From Tropicimonas_B omnivorans (lineage in GTDB: Bacteria; Pseudomonadota; Alphaproteobacteria; Rhodobacterales; Rhodobacteraceae): a stretch of 64,000 nucleotides of DNA. The stretch covers positions 992,001 through 1,056,000 of the forward strand of contig NZ_JAVRHL010000003.1 of the NCBI RefSeq assembly GCF_031846565.1. The letters are read 5' to 3'. A program made the position numbers and the translations under genes. Shown here piece after piece: positions 8,107 through 16,501 of this stretch. Below the pieces are notes generated by a model that was given only the letters and a program-made list of their open reading frames with translations, made no database searches and was not told where the DNA came from. Numbering within the stretch: position 1 is the first letter of the stretch; every line of letters starts with the position of its first letter.

Positions 8107-8726
8107 TATACGCCGAAATTTGAAGGTTGGGGATGCAGCACGACCCGCGTTCCGATCGGCACGCGATCGTAGAAATCGACGATCTGGTCGTTGATCAGGC
8201 GTGCGCATCCATTGGACACCGCGCGGGCCAGCGTTTCGGGCAGATGCGTTCCGTGGATCCTCAGAAGGGTATCCCCGCGACCGGGTTGGAAAAGATAAAG
8301 CGCGCGCGCCCCCAGCGGGTTTTCCAGACCGCCCGGAACGCCGTCACGGTACTTCTCGTAAAGTTCGGGCTCTCGGCGCAACATTCCGGGCGTCGGTGTC
8401 CAGCGGGGAAAACGCCGTTTCATTCCGACATGGAACTCGCCTTCCTCATACAATCCCGGTCGCCCGACACCGACGGTGTAGCGGATGGCCTGCCGATCCG
8501 GCAGCGTCCAATAGAGTGCGAATTCCCATGGATATACGTGAATCTCATCGGGGCGCAGATCCAGATGTTCGATTGAAACCCGCTGCGGAAGATGCTCGTC
8601 TGGCACGTCGTAGGTCGGCACAACCGGTTCGGCCTCGACATGCGCGGCGGCAAGTCCCGGCCGCAGGAGCGTCGCGGCAGCCGCACCGCGGATGAAGGTT
8701 CTTCTGTCGGTCATGAGCCTATTCAT
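8103..8726 (-). CDS. L,D-transpeptidase (YkuD), second copy
   Basis: The 207-residue product has a Tat-like signal (DRRTFIRG then a hydrophobic stretch), a long linker, and the YkuD signature IHGT-HL followed by SNGCARL with the nucleophilic cysteine. It differs clearly from the copy at 2943-3518, so the two are not a recent duplication. It lies between ccmI (stop 11 bases upstream) and the ion channel gene, which it overlaps by 4 bases. It is probably the seventh or eighth gene of the leftward ccmF-led operon and would then share its copper-type promoter at 12925-12949. Confidence 0.9.
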   Translation of the reverse strand: MNRLMTDRRTFIRGAAAATLLRPGLAAAHVEAEPVVPTYDVPDEHLPQRVSIEHLDLRPDEIHVYPWEFALYWTLPDRQAIRYTVGVGRPGLYEEGEFHVGMKRRFPRWTPTPGMLRREPELYEKYRDGVPGGLENPLGARALYLFQPGRGDTLLRIHGTHLPETLARAVSNGCARLINDQIVDFYDRVPIGTRVVLHPQPSNFGVY

Positions 8727-8737
8727 CGATTCGAGTT

Positions 8738-9877
8738 TCAGTTTCCGAGAGCTTCACGAATGACGATCCGCCGAGGGTCGTCGGGGGAAAGGTTCTCTAT
8801 TAATTTCTGCGCGCTCTCATACGCCAAGATCGATTCCTCCAGCTCGCCGAGAACGTCATAGGCCCGCCCCAACCTCAGCCAGCCGTCAAGGTCGTCCGGG
8901 TTCTCTTCCAGACGCGCCGCCAGACCGTCGACCATCGACCGGATGAAGGCTCCTTGGTCCTCTTCGTTCAGTTCGGAGACGGCGGCGATGTCATCCTGGC
9001 TCGGGCCGCGCATCAGTGGCGCGTAGTCGGTCAGCGAGATCGGTTCGGCACCGACTAAGTCACCCAGATAATTCGCCCGCACCACGAAGCTTTCCATCCA
9101 CGGCTGGAAGCCGTTCGCCGCATTCAGCCGGCTCAGCAACAGATCGCGCGCCTCCTGCCGGGCACCCGACTGTTCCAGCGCCACTGTCTTGTAGTAGGTC
9201 GCGGCCGGATTGCTCGGATCGAGAGCCGCCGCTCGGTCGATTGCCGTTTCCGCCGCCGGGGTGACGATGCCGCCCTCGGCTCCGATCAGGGCTTCGGCGT
9301 AAAGAGAGAAGGTGGCAGACGTCGCATCCGGTCGGTCAAGCACACGCACGTAGGCCTGCGCGGCCTGGTCGGGCTGGCCCAGCCGCGAGTAGACGCCCGC
9401 CAGAAGCAACCAACCTTCGGTCGGGCCGCCATCCGGATCGCTTTCCAGTCGTTCGAGCAACCGTTCGGAAAGTTCCGCGATCTCGGCGGCATCCGCGCGT
9501 TCGGCTACACGATCCGCGAGTGTCAGGCTTGGCACCTGTGGCGTCCCGGTAACCGCGTAAAGCGCGGCACCGAAAAGCGGTATCGCTATCGCCGCGGCCA
9601 AGACAGCCGCCCGCCCCGAACCTGTTGTTGACGGGCCGCGGTCCGGGCTGCGCGACAGGGCAAGCATCCGGCGCTTGATCTCCACCTCGGCAGATTGCGC
9701 CTCGGTGTCCGAGATCAATTCACGTTCGCGATCCCGACTCACCTCGGCAAGCTGGTCGGTCAGAATCGCCATCGCGCTTTTTTCGCGACTGACGTCGTTG
9801 CTCGGCCCGCGCAGCGACGGAAACGCGACAGCGGCTCCGGCGAGGATCGCGAGAAGTATCAGGAAGACCCAGATCAT
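8738..9877 (-). CDS. ccmI: cytochrome c maturation protein CcmI
   Basis: The 379-residue product has an N-terminal transmembrane helix starting MIWVFLILLA, a cytoplasmic coiled region (DQLAEVSRDRERELIS), a second membrane helix (about residues 90-112) and a long C-terminal part with TPR-like repeats. This is the CcmI plan: the protein holds apocytochrome c for the CcmFH haem lyase. The ATG at 9877 overlaps the ccmH stop (ATGA). A longer frame reaches 10024 but lies inside ccmH. It appears intact although ccmF upstream is interrupted. Confidence 0.87.
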   Translation of the reverse strand: MIWVFLILLAILAGAAVAFPSLRGPSNDVSREKSAMAILTDQLAEVSRDRERELISDTEAQSAEVEIKRRMLALSRSPDRGPSTTGSGRAAVLAAAIAIPLFGAALYAVTGTPQVPSLTLADRVAERADAAEIAELSERLLERLESDPDGGPTEGWLLLAGVYSRLGQPDQAAQAYVRVLDRPDATSATFSLYAEALIGAEGGIVTPAAETAIDRAAALDPSNPAATYYKTVALEQSGARQEARDLLLSRLNAANGFQPWMESFVVRANYLGDLVGAEPISLTDYAPLMRGPSQDDIAAVSELNEEDQGAFIRSMVDGLAARLEENPDDLDGWLRLGRAYDVLGELEESILAYESAQKLIENLSPDDPRRIVIREALGN

Positions 9878-10338
9878 TGCCCGTCCCCCTGACGCGACAG
9901 GAAAGCATCCAGTTCCACGGTTTCTTCTTCGGACAAGGCATCGCCAGTCCGCTGTCGCCGCCCGCGCAGTGCCACGGTCACGCCGATCGCTCCCCCCAGG
10001 AAGATAACCGCCGGCGCCAGCCACAATGCATAGGTGGTCGGTTTCCAGGGAGGGCGGAAAAGAACGAAATCGCCGTAACGGGCGACGATGTAATCCAGAA
10101 CCTCCTGATCCGTGTCTCCGGCGACAAGCCGTTCACGCACCAGAAGCCTCAGGTCCCGCGCGACACCCGCATTCGAGCTGTCGATGGATTCGTTCTGGCA
10201 CACGACGCAACGCAACTCGGCCGAAAGACCGCGCGCTCGCGCCTCAAGCGCGGGGTCGTCGAGTATCTCGTCGGGTTCGACAGCGGCCGCGACGGTGGCG
10301 ACGACCGCAAACAGGACGGCGCAGATCAGATGCCTCAT
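9874..10338 (-). CDS. ccmH: cytochrome c maturation protein CcmH (accessory copy)
   Basis: The 154-residue product has a signal peptide, the conserved LRCVVCQN redox motif in its three-helix periplasmic domain, and a C-terminal transmembrane helix. CcmH reduces or presents the apocytochrome CxxCH thiols during haem attachment. It overlaps ccmG upstream and ccmI downstream by 4 bases each. A second ccmH at 57556-58029 has CLVCRS in place of CVVCQN, so the two copies have diverged. Confidence 0.92.
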   Translation of the reverse strand: MRHLICAVLFAVVATVAAAVEPDEILDDPALEARARGLSAELRCVVCQNESIDSSNAGVARDLRLLVRERLVAGDTDQEVLDYIVARYGDFVLFRPPWKPTTYALWLAPAVIFLGGAIGVTVALRGRRQRTGDALSEEETVELDAFLSRQGDGQ

Positions 10339-10889
10339 GATGCCGCTCCGGCTGCCGCTGCCAACGCGGACCTGACCCTGGCCAGATCGTCAGCCGCCAC
10401 GATCGGACCGACATGACGATAAACGACAGTGCCCGCCGTATCGATCACAAACGTTTCCGGGACGCCGGAAACGCCCCATTCGATCCCGGCCCGTCCCGAC
10501 AGGTCCGACCCGATACGGTCGTAGGGGTTGCCAAGATCGCGCAGCCATTGGGCCGCATCCTCGGGCTTGTCCTTGTAGTTCAGACCCATGAGGGGGACCC
10601 CTTCTTCCTGAACCAGCCGCGTCAGGACCGCGTGTTCGGCCCGGCAAGGCACGCACCAGGATGCGAACACGTTGACGAGTGCCGGTCTTTCCAAGTTCGA
10701 CAGATCGGCCCTGGAAAGACCGGGAACACCCGCGCCCTCGACCGGCGGCAAGTCGAATTCCGGGGCGGGCTGGGACAGCAGCACCGTTGGAACGGCACCG
10801 GGGTCGCGGTCGGGGTCGAGCCCCCAGAAAAAAGCCGCGCCGATGACCAAGGCGACCACGACAGGCAATGCGATCAGAAAACGGGCCAT
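10335..10889 (-). CDS. ccmG: cytochrome c maturation thioredoxin CcmG/DsbE
   Basis: The 184-residue product has an N-terminal membrane anchor and a thioredoxin domain with W-C-V-P-C. Downstream are the acidic and GVPETF segments typical of CcmG/DsbE, including the cis-Pro in GVPET. It reduces CcmH and apocytochrome thiols in the periplasm and receives electrons from a DsbD-type protein such as the one at 5541. The start is the ATG at 10889, 5 bases past the ccmF stop; the longer frame to 10949 lies within ccmF. Confidence 0.92.
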   Translation of the reverse strand: MARFLIALPVVVALVIGAAFFWGLDPDRDPGAVPTVLLSQPAPEFDLPPVEGAGVPGLSRADLSNLERPALVNVFASWCVPCRAEHAVLTRLVQEEGVPLMGLNYKDKPEDAAQWLRDLGNPYDRIGSDLSGRAGIEWGVSGVPETFVIDTAGTVVYRHVGPIVAADDLARVRSALAAAAGAAS

Positions 10890-10893
10890 CCGA

Positions 10894-12897
10894 TCATTCC
10901 GCCGGAGTGGCGCCGACCGGCGGCGTCGCGACCGTACGTCGCGGCGCACCGACCCGCAGGCGGCGGTCCGACAGGGACAGGATACCGCCCACGACCAACA
11001 TTACGGTCCCGAGCCAGATGAACCCGACAAGCGGTTCGTAGAGGATGCGCAAGGTCCATTTTCCGGCCGCAAGCGATTTCTCATCCGACGGGGCGCTGAT
11101 CGACGCATATAGATCACCCGCGACCGTCGAACGGATGGCCGCTTCGGTCGTTTGCGAATTCGCGACCGGATAGCTTCGCCGCTCGGGGCGCAGAACCGTG
11201 ACAGGTTCACCGCCGCGCGTGACTATCAGCGTGCCGGTGTCGGAGATGTAGTTAGGCCCCCGCAGACGCTCGACCCCCTCAAAGCGGATATCGAAGCCCG
11301 CAATGGCGACTTCCGTGCCGGGTTCGCCGAACTTGATGACCTCTTCCTTCCAGGCGCTGGAGCCGGTGAAGCCAATGATGCAGACTGCCAATCCGGCATG
11401 GGCCAGCGTCATGCCATGCGCGGCGCGGGGCAGTCCCCTTGCGCGCCGCCAGCTGTCGATCAGAGGCACTGCGCCCAGCTTTATCCGAAGAGCCCATTCG
11501 CGGAGCGTGGCAGACAGAAGCCACACGGCCGCCGCTATCGCCAGAACAGCGAGAGCGGGGCCGTTGGTATCAACGTACCACGCCCCCAAAGCCGCCAGTG
11601 CCGTCAGACCGGCAACCCATTTCAACCGCGACAGCACGCCGGGCAAGTCGGCACGCTTCCACGACAGAAGGGGTCCGACCGCCATGATTGCGACCAGCGG
11701 CAGCATGATCGGAATGAAGCTTGCGTTGAAGAAAGGCGGCCCGACCGAAATCTTCTCGTCCGCGATTGCCTCGACGAACAGCGGATAGAGCGTGCCGAAA
11801 AGAACAACGGCCGTCGCGGTCGCCAAAAGCAGGTTGTTCACTAGAAGCCCGCCTTCGCGGCTGATCGGGGCGAACAGCCCTCCGCCCTCGAGTTTCGGTG
11901 CGCGCGCGGCATAGAGGGTCAGCGATCCGACCACGGTGATGCCGAGCAGGCCAAGGATATAGAGCCCGCGCTCAGGGTCCACCGCGAAGGCGTGCACGCT
12001 GGTCAGTAGTCCGGATCGGACGATGAAGGTGCCCAGCAGCGACAGCGAGAATGTCAGGATCGCCAGCAGGATCGTCCAGCTTTTGAAAGCATCCCGCTTC
12101 TCGGTCACGATCGCGGAGTGCAGCAGGGCCGTGCCCAGAAGCCACGGCATAAAACTTACATTCTCGACCGGATCCCAGAACCACCAACCGCCCCAGCCAA
12201 GCTCGTAATAGGCCCACTAGGAGCCAAGCGCGATGCCGGCGGTCAGGCTGGTCCACGCCGCCAGCGTCCAGGGTCGGACCCAACGTGCCCATGCCGGGTC
12301 GACGCGCCCTTCGATCAGCGCGGCGACCGCGAAACTGAAGACGATCGAAAATCCGACATAGCCGATGTAGAGAAGCGGCGGATGCAGGGCGAGCCCGACA
12401 TCCTGAAGTAGCGGATTCAGGTCCTGGCCGTCCATCGGCGGCGGAAAGACGCGTTCGAACGGGTTCGAGGTGAACAGAAGAAATGTCAGAAATCCGACGC
12501 TGATCCAGGCCTGAACGCTCAGAGTCCGGGCTTTCAGACTGTCGGGTACGTTACGCCCCAGCGTCGCGACCCCTGCCCCGAAGACGGCAAGGATCAGAAC
12601 CCAGAGCACCAGTGATCCTTCGTGACTGCCCCAAGTTCCCGCGACCTTGAAAAGCATCGGCTTCAGGGAATGCGAGTTCTCCACAACGTTCCGGACGGTA
12701 AAGTCGCTGACGACGAAAGACCGCATGAGCGCCGCGAAAGCTAGGCCTACCAGAGCCACCTGCACCACGGATGTGGTTACGGCGCTTTGCATCCACAGCG
12801 CGTTGTTCCGCGCGGCGCCCAGAACCGGAAGAATCGACTGCACCACGGCCGCCATCAAAGCAAGGATCAGCGCAAAATGTCCTAGTTCGGGAATCAT
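10894..12897 (-). pseudogene. ccmF: haem lyase CcmF, interrupted by one amber codon
   Basis: The whole 667-codon frame is continuous except for TAG at 12219-12217 (codon 227). Codons on both sides match CcmF: GIALGS before it and WAYYELGWGG-W-WFWDPVEN, the tryptophan-rich haem-handling WWD motif, after it. The intact copy at 58026-59999 has TGG at this position, so the change is a single G-to-A from TGG. Without suppression the protein stops before the WWD motif and is non-functional. The downstream ccmG, ccmH and ccmI are open. The mutated site would have been CCTGG (now CCTAG), a Dcm-type methylation context prone to deamination and to long-read miscalls. Confidence 0.9.
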
Positions 12898-12924
12898 GGT
12901 CTCTCCTCTTTCCGAGGGTGCCTG

Positions 12925-12949
12925 ACAGGTTCCTTTGCGGGAAGGTCAA
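12925..12949 (-). promoter_or_regulatory. CueR/HmrR-type operator-promoter before ccmF
   Basis: Read leftward, TTGACC (12949-12944) abuts TTCC-CGCAAA-GGAACC in a 19-base spacer. It lies 28 bases before the ccmF start and would drive ccmF-ccmG-ccmH-ccmI and the L,D-transpeptidase and channel genes. It is divergent from the site at 13009-13039. Confidence 0.62.
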
Positions 12950-13008
12950 GTCGGCCTGTCGGCACGAAGTCCCCGAACAGAATGACAAGTCTGTGACCGT
13001 TCCGATCC

Positions 13009-13039
13009 TTGAGCTTCCGACGCTGGAAGCACCACGTCT
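13009..13039 (+). promoter_or_regulatory. CueR/HmrR-type operator-promoter before beta-propeller gene
   Basis: TTGAGC (13009-13014) is followed directly by TTCC-GACGCT-GGAAGC in a 19-base spacer and ACGTCT (13034-13039). The dyad GCTTCC/GGAAGC spans 13013-13030. The start codon of the next gene is at 13068. Confidence 0.65.
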
Positions 13040-13067
13040 CTGACCAGACATATGAAAAGGAACTTCC

Positions 13068-14165
13068 ATGCGAAATCTGCTTCTTATGACCGCCACGACA
13101 GCCCTGACCGCCGGTGTCGCGTCCGCAGATATCTTCATCCCTGAGGGAAACGCGGATTCGATCCTGCACCTTGCCGATGATGGAACGGTCGTCGCGCGCA
13201 TCGATGGGGTCGAAAACGTTCACGGCCTTGCGGTGGCCCCCGACGCGCAACTTCTGATCGCAGGCAGCTTGTCAGAGGCTCCGAGCGGAACCGGTTTACC
13301 GGTGTTGCAATCATCTCATTCGATCGGAATGGGGACCGTGTCCGTTGGTGGCGAAAATGCGGAAATGACAGTGGGCGACGATGAAAAGATGACCGATGCC
13401 GAACACGACGCGCATCACGGGGCGGCTGAGTCCGCCACAGGCTCCGGCGACACCAGCATCGTCACGATCCTCGATACCGACACCCACGAACCGGTCCGCA
13501 AGGTGACGGTGGCGGGCATCGTTCATCATGTAGCCGTCGATCCGTCCGAGACCTACGCGCTGGTCACCCACCCGTCCCTGGGCGGCGTTTCGATCATCGA
13601 CATTGCGAAAGGCGTTGCGGCGGGACCGATCGCGACCGGTCCGAACCCGGAATACGCGGTCGCCGACCCGAAGACCGGTCGGTTCTTCGTGTCCAACGCC
13701 GGAAACGCGACGATCAGCGAGATCGATCCAGCCAAGGGTTTCGTCGCCCGGAACATCCCCTTGGAGACCGGACCGAAACATCTCCGGCTGCTTTCCGATG
13801 AACGGCTTCTGGTCGCGGCGGAAGCCGATGCCGGTTTCGTCAGCCTGATCGACGCGGATAGCGGCGAAATCGTCGAAAGATACCAGATCGGCGGAGAGCT
13901 TCATGGCGTTCAGGCCGACAGATCCGCGATCTACGTTAATGCGCTTGGCCAGGATCGGGTCGTCAGGATCGACCGGGCGACGGGTGCCCGCGACGCGGTC
14001 CGGATGGATGGTCCCTACCACATGGCCTTGACAGGTGATGGACTGATGGTCAGCAGCAACGCAGACGCGAGCGTGCGTCTGCTGGACCCAAATACGTTGG
14101 AAACAATATCGACAACGCAAACGAACGGCATCGCCCATCAGATCGTTGTCGCGCCGTCGATCTGA
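13068..14165 (+). CDS. secreted beta-propeller (YVTN/NHL-like) protein
   Basis: The 365-residue product has a signal peptide (cleavage after VASA) and repeated blades with patterns such as HGLAVAPD, HHVAVDPSE, EYAVADPKTG and HLRLLSDE, typical of YVTN/NHL-type beta-propellers. Between the first two blades is an acidic, His- and Met-containing insertion (about residues 85-130, including AEHDAHHGAAE) that could bind metal. GGAA lies just before the ATG and the operator promoter is 30 bases upstream. The family includes surface proteins and metal chaperones, so function stays open; copper handling is inferred from the operator. Confidence 0.8.
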   Translation: MRNLLLMTATTALTAGVASADIFIPEGNADSILHLADDGTVVARIDGVENVHGLAVAPDAQLLIAGSLSEAPSGTGLPVLQSSHSIGMGTVSVGGENAEMTVGDDEKMTDAEHDAHHGAAESATGSGDTSIVTILDTDTHEPVRKVTVAGIVHHVAVDPSETYALVTHPSLGGVSIIDIAKGVAAGPIATGPNPEYAVADPKTGRFFVSNAGNATISEIDPAKGFVARNIPLETGPKHLRLLSDERLLVAAEADAGFVSLIDADSGEIVERYQIGGELHGVQADRSAIYVNALGQDRVVRIDRATGARDAVRMDGPYHMALTGDGLMVSSNADASVRLLDPNTLETISTTQTNGIAHQIVVAPSI

Positions 14166-14178
14166 CGATGCATACCGC

Positions 14179-14844
14179 ATGACATCTGCCAGGACTCTTC
14201 GTTTCGGGGCCTTTTTGGCGCTCGCCCTGGCGGCCATCGCGGTGGCCGTCTTTTGGGACGCCCCCGTGATCGCAGACCTCCGCAGCTTCGCCGAACGCGA
14301 GAATATCGAAAGGTTGGTCGCCCGCGCCGGAGCTTGGGGCCCTGCCGTGATTGTCTTGGCGATGATCGTGGCGGTCGTCGCGTCGCCGATCCCCAGCGCG
14401 CCGATCGCCATGGCGGCGGGTGCCGCATACGGTCACGTCTACGGCACCATGCTGGTCGTTGCGGGGGCCGAAACCGGTGCCCTGATCGCGTTTGCACTGG
14501 CCCGCTTCCTCGGCCGGGAAACGATCCGGCGCTGGCTTGGCGACGGCGTCGAACGCGGCCTTGTCGGGTCGCAAAACGCATTGACGCTGGCGGTCTTTCT
14601 CAGCCGTCTCATGCCCTTCGTTTCGTTCGATATCGTCAGCTATGCCGCGGGCCTCAGCGCGATCCATTTCTGGCGCTTCGCCGTCGCGACCCTGGCCGGG
14701 ATCGTGCCCGCCAGTTTCGTCCTGTCGCATCTGGGCACGGCGGCGATGAGCGGCGGCGATCCGATGACCTGGGTCATCGCGGCCCTTGGGCTGGTGACGG
14801 GCCTTCCCCTGATCTGGGCAGTTCTCCGGCGCAGACGGGGCTAA
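14179..14844 (+). CDS. TVP38/TMEM64 (VTT-domain) membrane protein
   Basis: The 221-residue product has about six hydrophobic segments and the VTT-domain core: a proline-rich re-entrant segment (ASPIPSAPIAMAAG), then the Gly-rich helix and RFLGRETI, then FLSRLMPFVSFDIVSYAAG. Such proteins (DedA/YdjX group) are thought to move lipids or ions across membranes. The ATG at 14179 lies 13 bases after the beta-propeller stop, so the two genes are probably cotranscribed from the promoter at 13009. The substrate is unknown. Confidence 0.85.
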   Translation: MTSARTLRFGAFLALALAAIAVAVFWDAPVIADLRSFAERENIERLVARAGAWGPAVIVLAMIVAVVASPIPSAPIAMAAGAAYGHVYGTMLVVAGAETGALIAFALARFLGRETIRRWLGDGVERGLVGSQNALTLAVFLSRLMPFVSFDIVSYAAGLSAIHFWRFAVATLAGIVPASFVLSHLGTAAMSGGDPMTWVIAALGLVTGLPLIWAVLRRRRG

Positions 14845-14938
14845 GGCTGCCGGCCTGTCGCGCGTGGCGATATTTTGTTCGGCGAATAAGTATCCGTCCG
14901 CATACCAAGAACAGCTTTGTCAATTCACAGGTTCACCC

Positions 14939-15520
14939 GTGCCCCACGATCCCGACACGATGTCTCTGCTCATTTCCATCGGTCACTGGCTGATCGGCGC
15001 GTTCTCGTTTCCCATCGCGGCGCTCGTCGTTTAGCAGGCGCAGCGGCGCGACGCGGCGGTTCCCGGGATCGGCATCCCGCTCCTTCTTTTGGCGGCGGGG
15101 GCGACGCTTGCACTTTACATCGTCTTTCAAGCCGGCGTCGACGATGCCCTTCTGATGCTGCACTGGGCTCTGCGCTAGCCGCAACAGCTTCATCACTTTG
15201 CGTTCGCGACATTGATTGCCGCCACGGGCGCGGGCGAATGGAAAGCGGGGCCTCGAGGGGGCCGTGCAACCCTGGTCTGGCCCATTGGCTACATAATTCT
15301 GGGAGCCACGTTCATCGTCCATGAACAGATCGGCAGCAACGCTCACGCCAAATGGCTTTATCATATGGCTCTGGGGGTGATGATCATAATGGCGGGAGCG
15401 CTGCGACTTGCGCAGCGTCGCGGATGGCTTCCTTGGCGGCGCGCCGGACTGGGGTTTGCGGCTTTGCTGTGCCCGATCGGTATCGTGCTGATTTCATATC
15501 GCGAAACCATGTCGCTGTAA
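14939..15520 (+). pseudogene. polytopic membrane protein with two in-frame amber codons
   Basis: A single frame from GTG 14939 to TAA 15520 reads as a convincing 194-codon membrane protein apart from TAG at 15032-15034 (codon 32) and TAG at 15176-15178 (codon 80). It shows about five hydrophobic helices with several histidines in or near them (GHWLIG, LMLHWALR, QLHHFAF, FIVHEQ, WLYHMAL), which would suit b-type haem or metal binding. Both stops are one base from TGG and from CAG. I do not recognise the family. As written only short pieces could be made, so it is a decayed gene or carries consensus errors. Confidence 0.6.
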
Positions 15521-15561
15521 GCGACACTTTGCATCTCTCGAAACCGTGACACGATGGGCAT

Positions 15562-15592
15562 TTGAGCTTCCAGTGCTGGAAGGCCCATTTGC
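15562..15592 (+). promoter_or_regulatory. CueR/HmrR-type operator-promoter before DUF411 gene
   Basis: TTGAGC (15562-15567) abuts TTCC-AGTGCT-GGAAGG in a 19-base spacer, with ATTTGC (15587-15592) as -10. The dyad is nearly perfect (GCTTCCAG/CTGGAAGG). It lies about 180 bases before the DUF411 start, leaving room for a leader. Confidence 0.65.
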
Positions 15593-15622
15593 CCTTCCAT
15601 GACCAATTGGCACGAGAGTCGT

Positions 15623-15754
15623 ATGGTCACCGCCGCGATCCGCGATGTGTTCGATGCCGTCGATGGCAACGGCGGCCCTCTCTGCTCCGCCCGGTTCTTC
15701 CCCGGATCCAGTCCGACACACCCGCAACCGCCCACTCGATCTCAAATCCACTGA
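15623..15754 (+). CDS. possible short leader or gene remnant
   Basis: A 43-codon frame with an ATG behind GAGAG lies between the operator promoter and the DUF411 gene. It begins MVTAAIRDVFDAVDG and contains one cysteine; the C-terminal half is Pro-rich. There is no recognisable domain. It may be a leader peptide, a remnant of an older gene, or chance. Confidence 0.25.
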   Translation: MVTAAIRDVFDAVDGNGGPLCSARFFPGSSPTHPQPPTRSQIH

Positions 15755-15770
15755 ACGAAAGACGCAATCC

Positions 15771-16224
15771 ATGGAAAAAAGCCCTTCTCATCGCATCCTT
15801 CAGCATTCTCGCGGCCACGACCGCCACCGCCGAAACGGCCATGACGGTATTCAAGGATCCCAATTGCGGATGCTGCACAGCCTGGGCGGATCACATGCAG
15901 GACGCCGGATTCGACATCACGATCCGGGAGCTTGAATACGACGCGATGCGCGCACACAAGGCGTCCGTCGGTGTTCCCGAGGACGCCGTGGCCTGCCATA
16001 CCGCGATGATCGGCGACTTCGTGATCGAAGGCCATGTTCCTGCCGAAGACATCAGGCACGTGCTGGCCAATTACCCGGATGCAAGCGGTGTCGCCGTCCC
16101 GGGCATGCCCATGGGATCACCGGGCATGGGTCAGATGACGCCCGATACCGTGTTCGATGTGGTCCTTCTGCGGGATGGCGATATCGGTCAGGTGGTGACG
16201 TCGTATCCCACGGACGGGAACTGA
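15771..16224 (+). pseudogene. DUF411 periplasmic metal-binding protein, frameshift in A6 run
   Basis: From 15781 the frame encodes a signal peptide (ALLIASFSILAATT) and a DUF411 domain with the CGCC motif (DPNCGCCTAWADHM), a later conserved CHTA, and GHVPAED. DUF411 proteins (CopG-like) accompany copper-resistance genes. The only good start, ATG 15771, is in the other frame: ATGG is followed by six A. With five A the reading would be M-E-K-A-L-L-I-A, a normal signal peptide start. So a one-base insertion, a sequencing error or slippage in the A run separates start from gene. No alternative ATG, GTG or TTG sits in frame close by. Confidence 0.82.
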
Positions 16225-16396
16225 TCTGGTAGCCGCGATCCCTGAAGGACGCCGTTTCGCGGTGTCCCGCGCCGCACACTTGGCGCTTCGGGCTTACCGT
16301 TGACCACCTGCGCACGCGGGGCCGCCCCCGATCCGCGGCGATCCTGCGGGTCGGCTTGACCGGACCGGTCAGGCCGCCTGGCCCGGATCGCGCGAC

Positions 16397-16421
16397 CAAA
16401 CCTTCCAGCGATGGAACCTTT
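16397..16421 (+). promoter_or_regulatory. weak CueR/HmrR-like operator before complex I-like operon
   Basis: CAAACC then TTCC-AGCGAT-GGAACC has the same TTCC-N6-GGAA dyad as the five sites to the left, but the -35 hexamer is poor. It lies about 80 bases before nuoA, in a 277-base gap that holds no gene. If used, it would tie the complex I-like operon to the same sensor. Confidence 0.4.
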
Positions 16422-16501
16422 TTCCAGCGTTTTCCAAGCTTTAGCGGGAACTTTCGCACGCCCGCAGGTTTGACGGGTAAATCGACAGGGTATGCCGCGA
16501 C

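Noticed and set aside
14939..15520. Genome-wide reading of TAG as an amino acid
   Set aside because: TAG ends several sound genes here (monohaem cytochrome c, DsbA-like, rhodanese, sulfotransferase-like, aroQ), so general recoding does not fit.
16470..16496. TTGACG/TATGCC before nuoA as a sigma70 promoter
   Set aside because: The spacer is only 15 bases and the -10 would lie 5 bases from the start codon.
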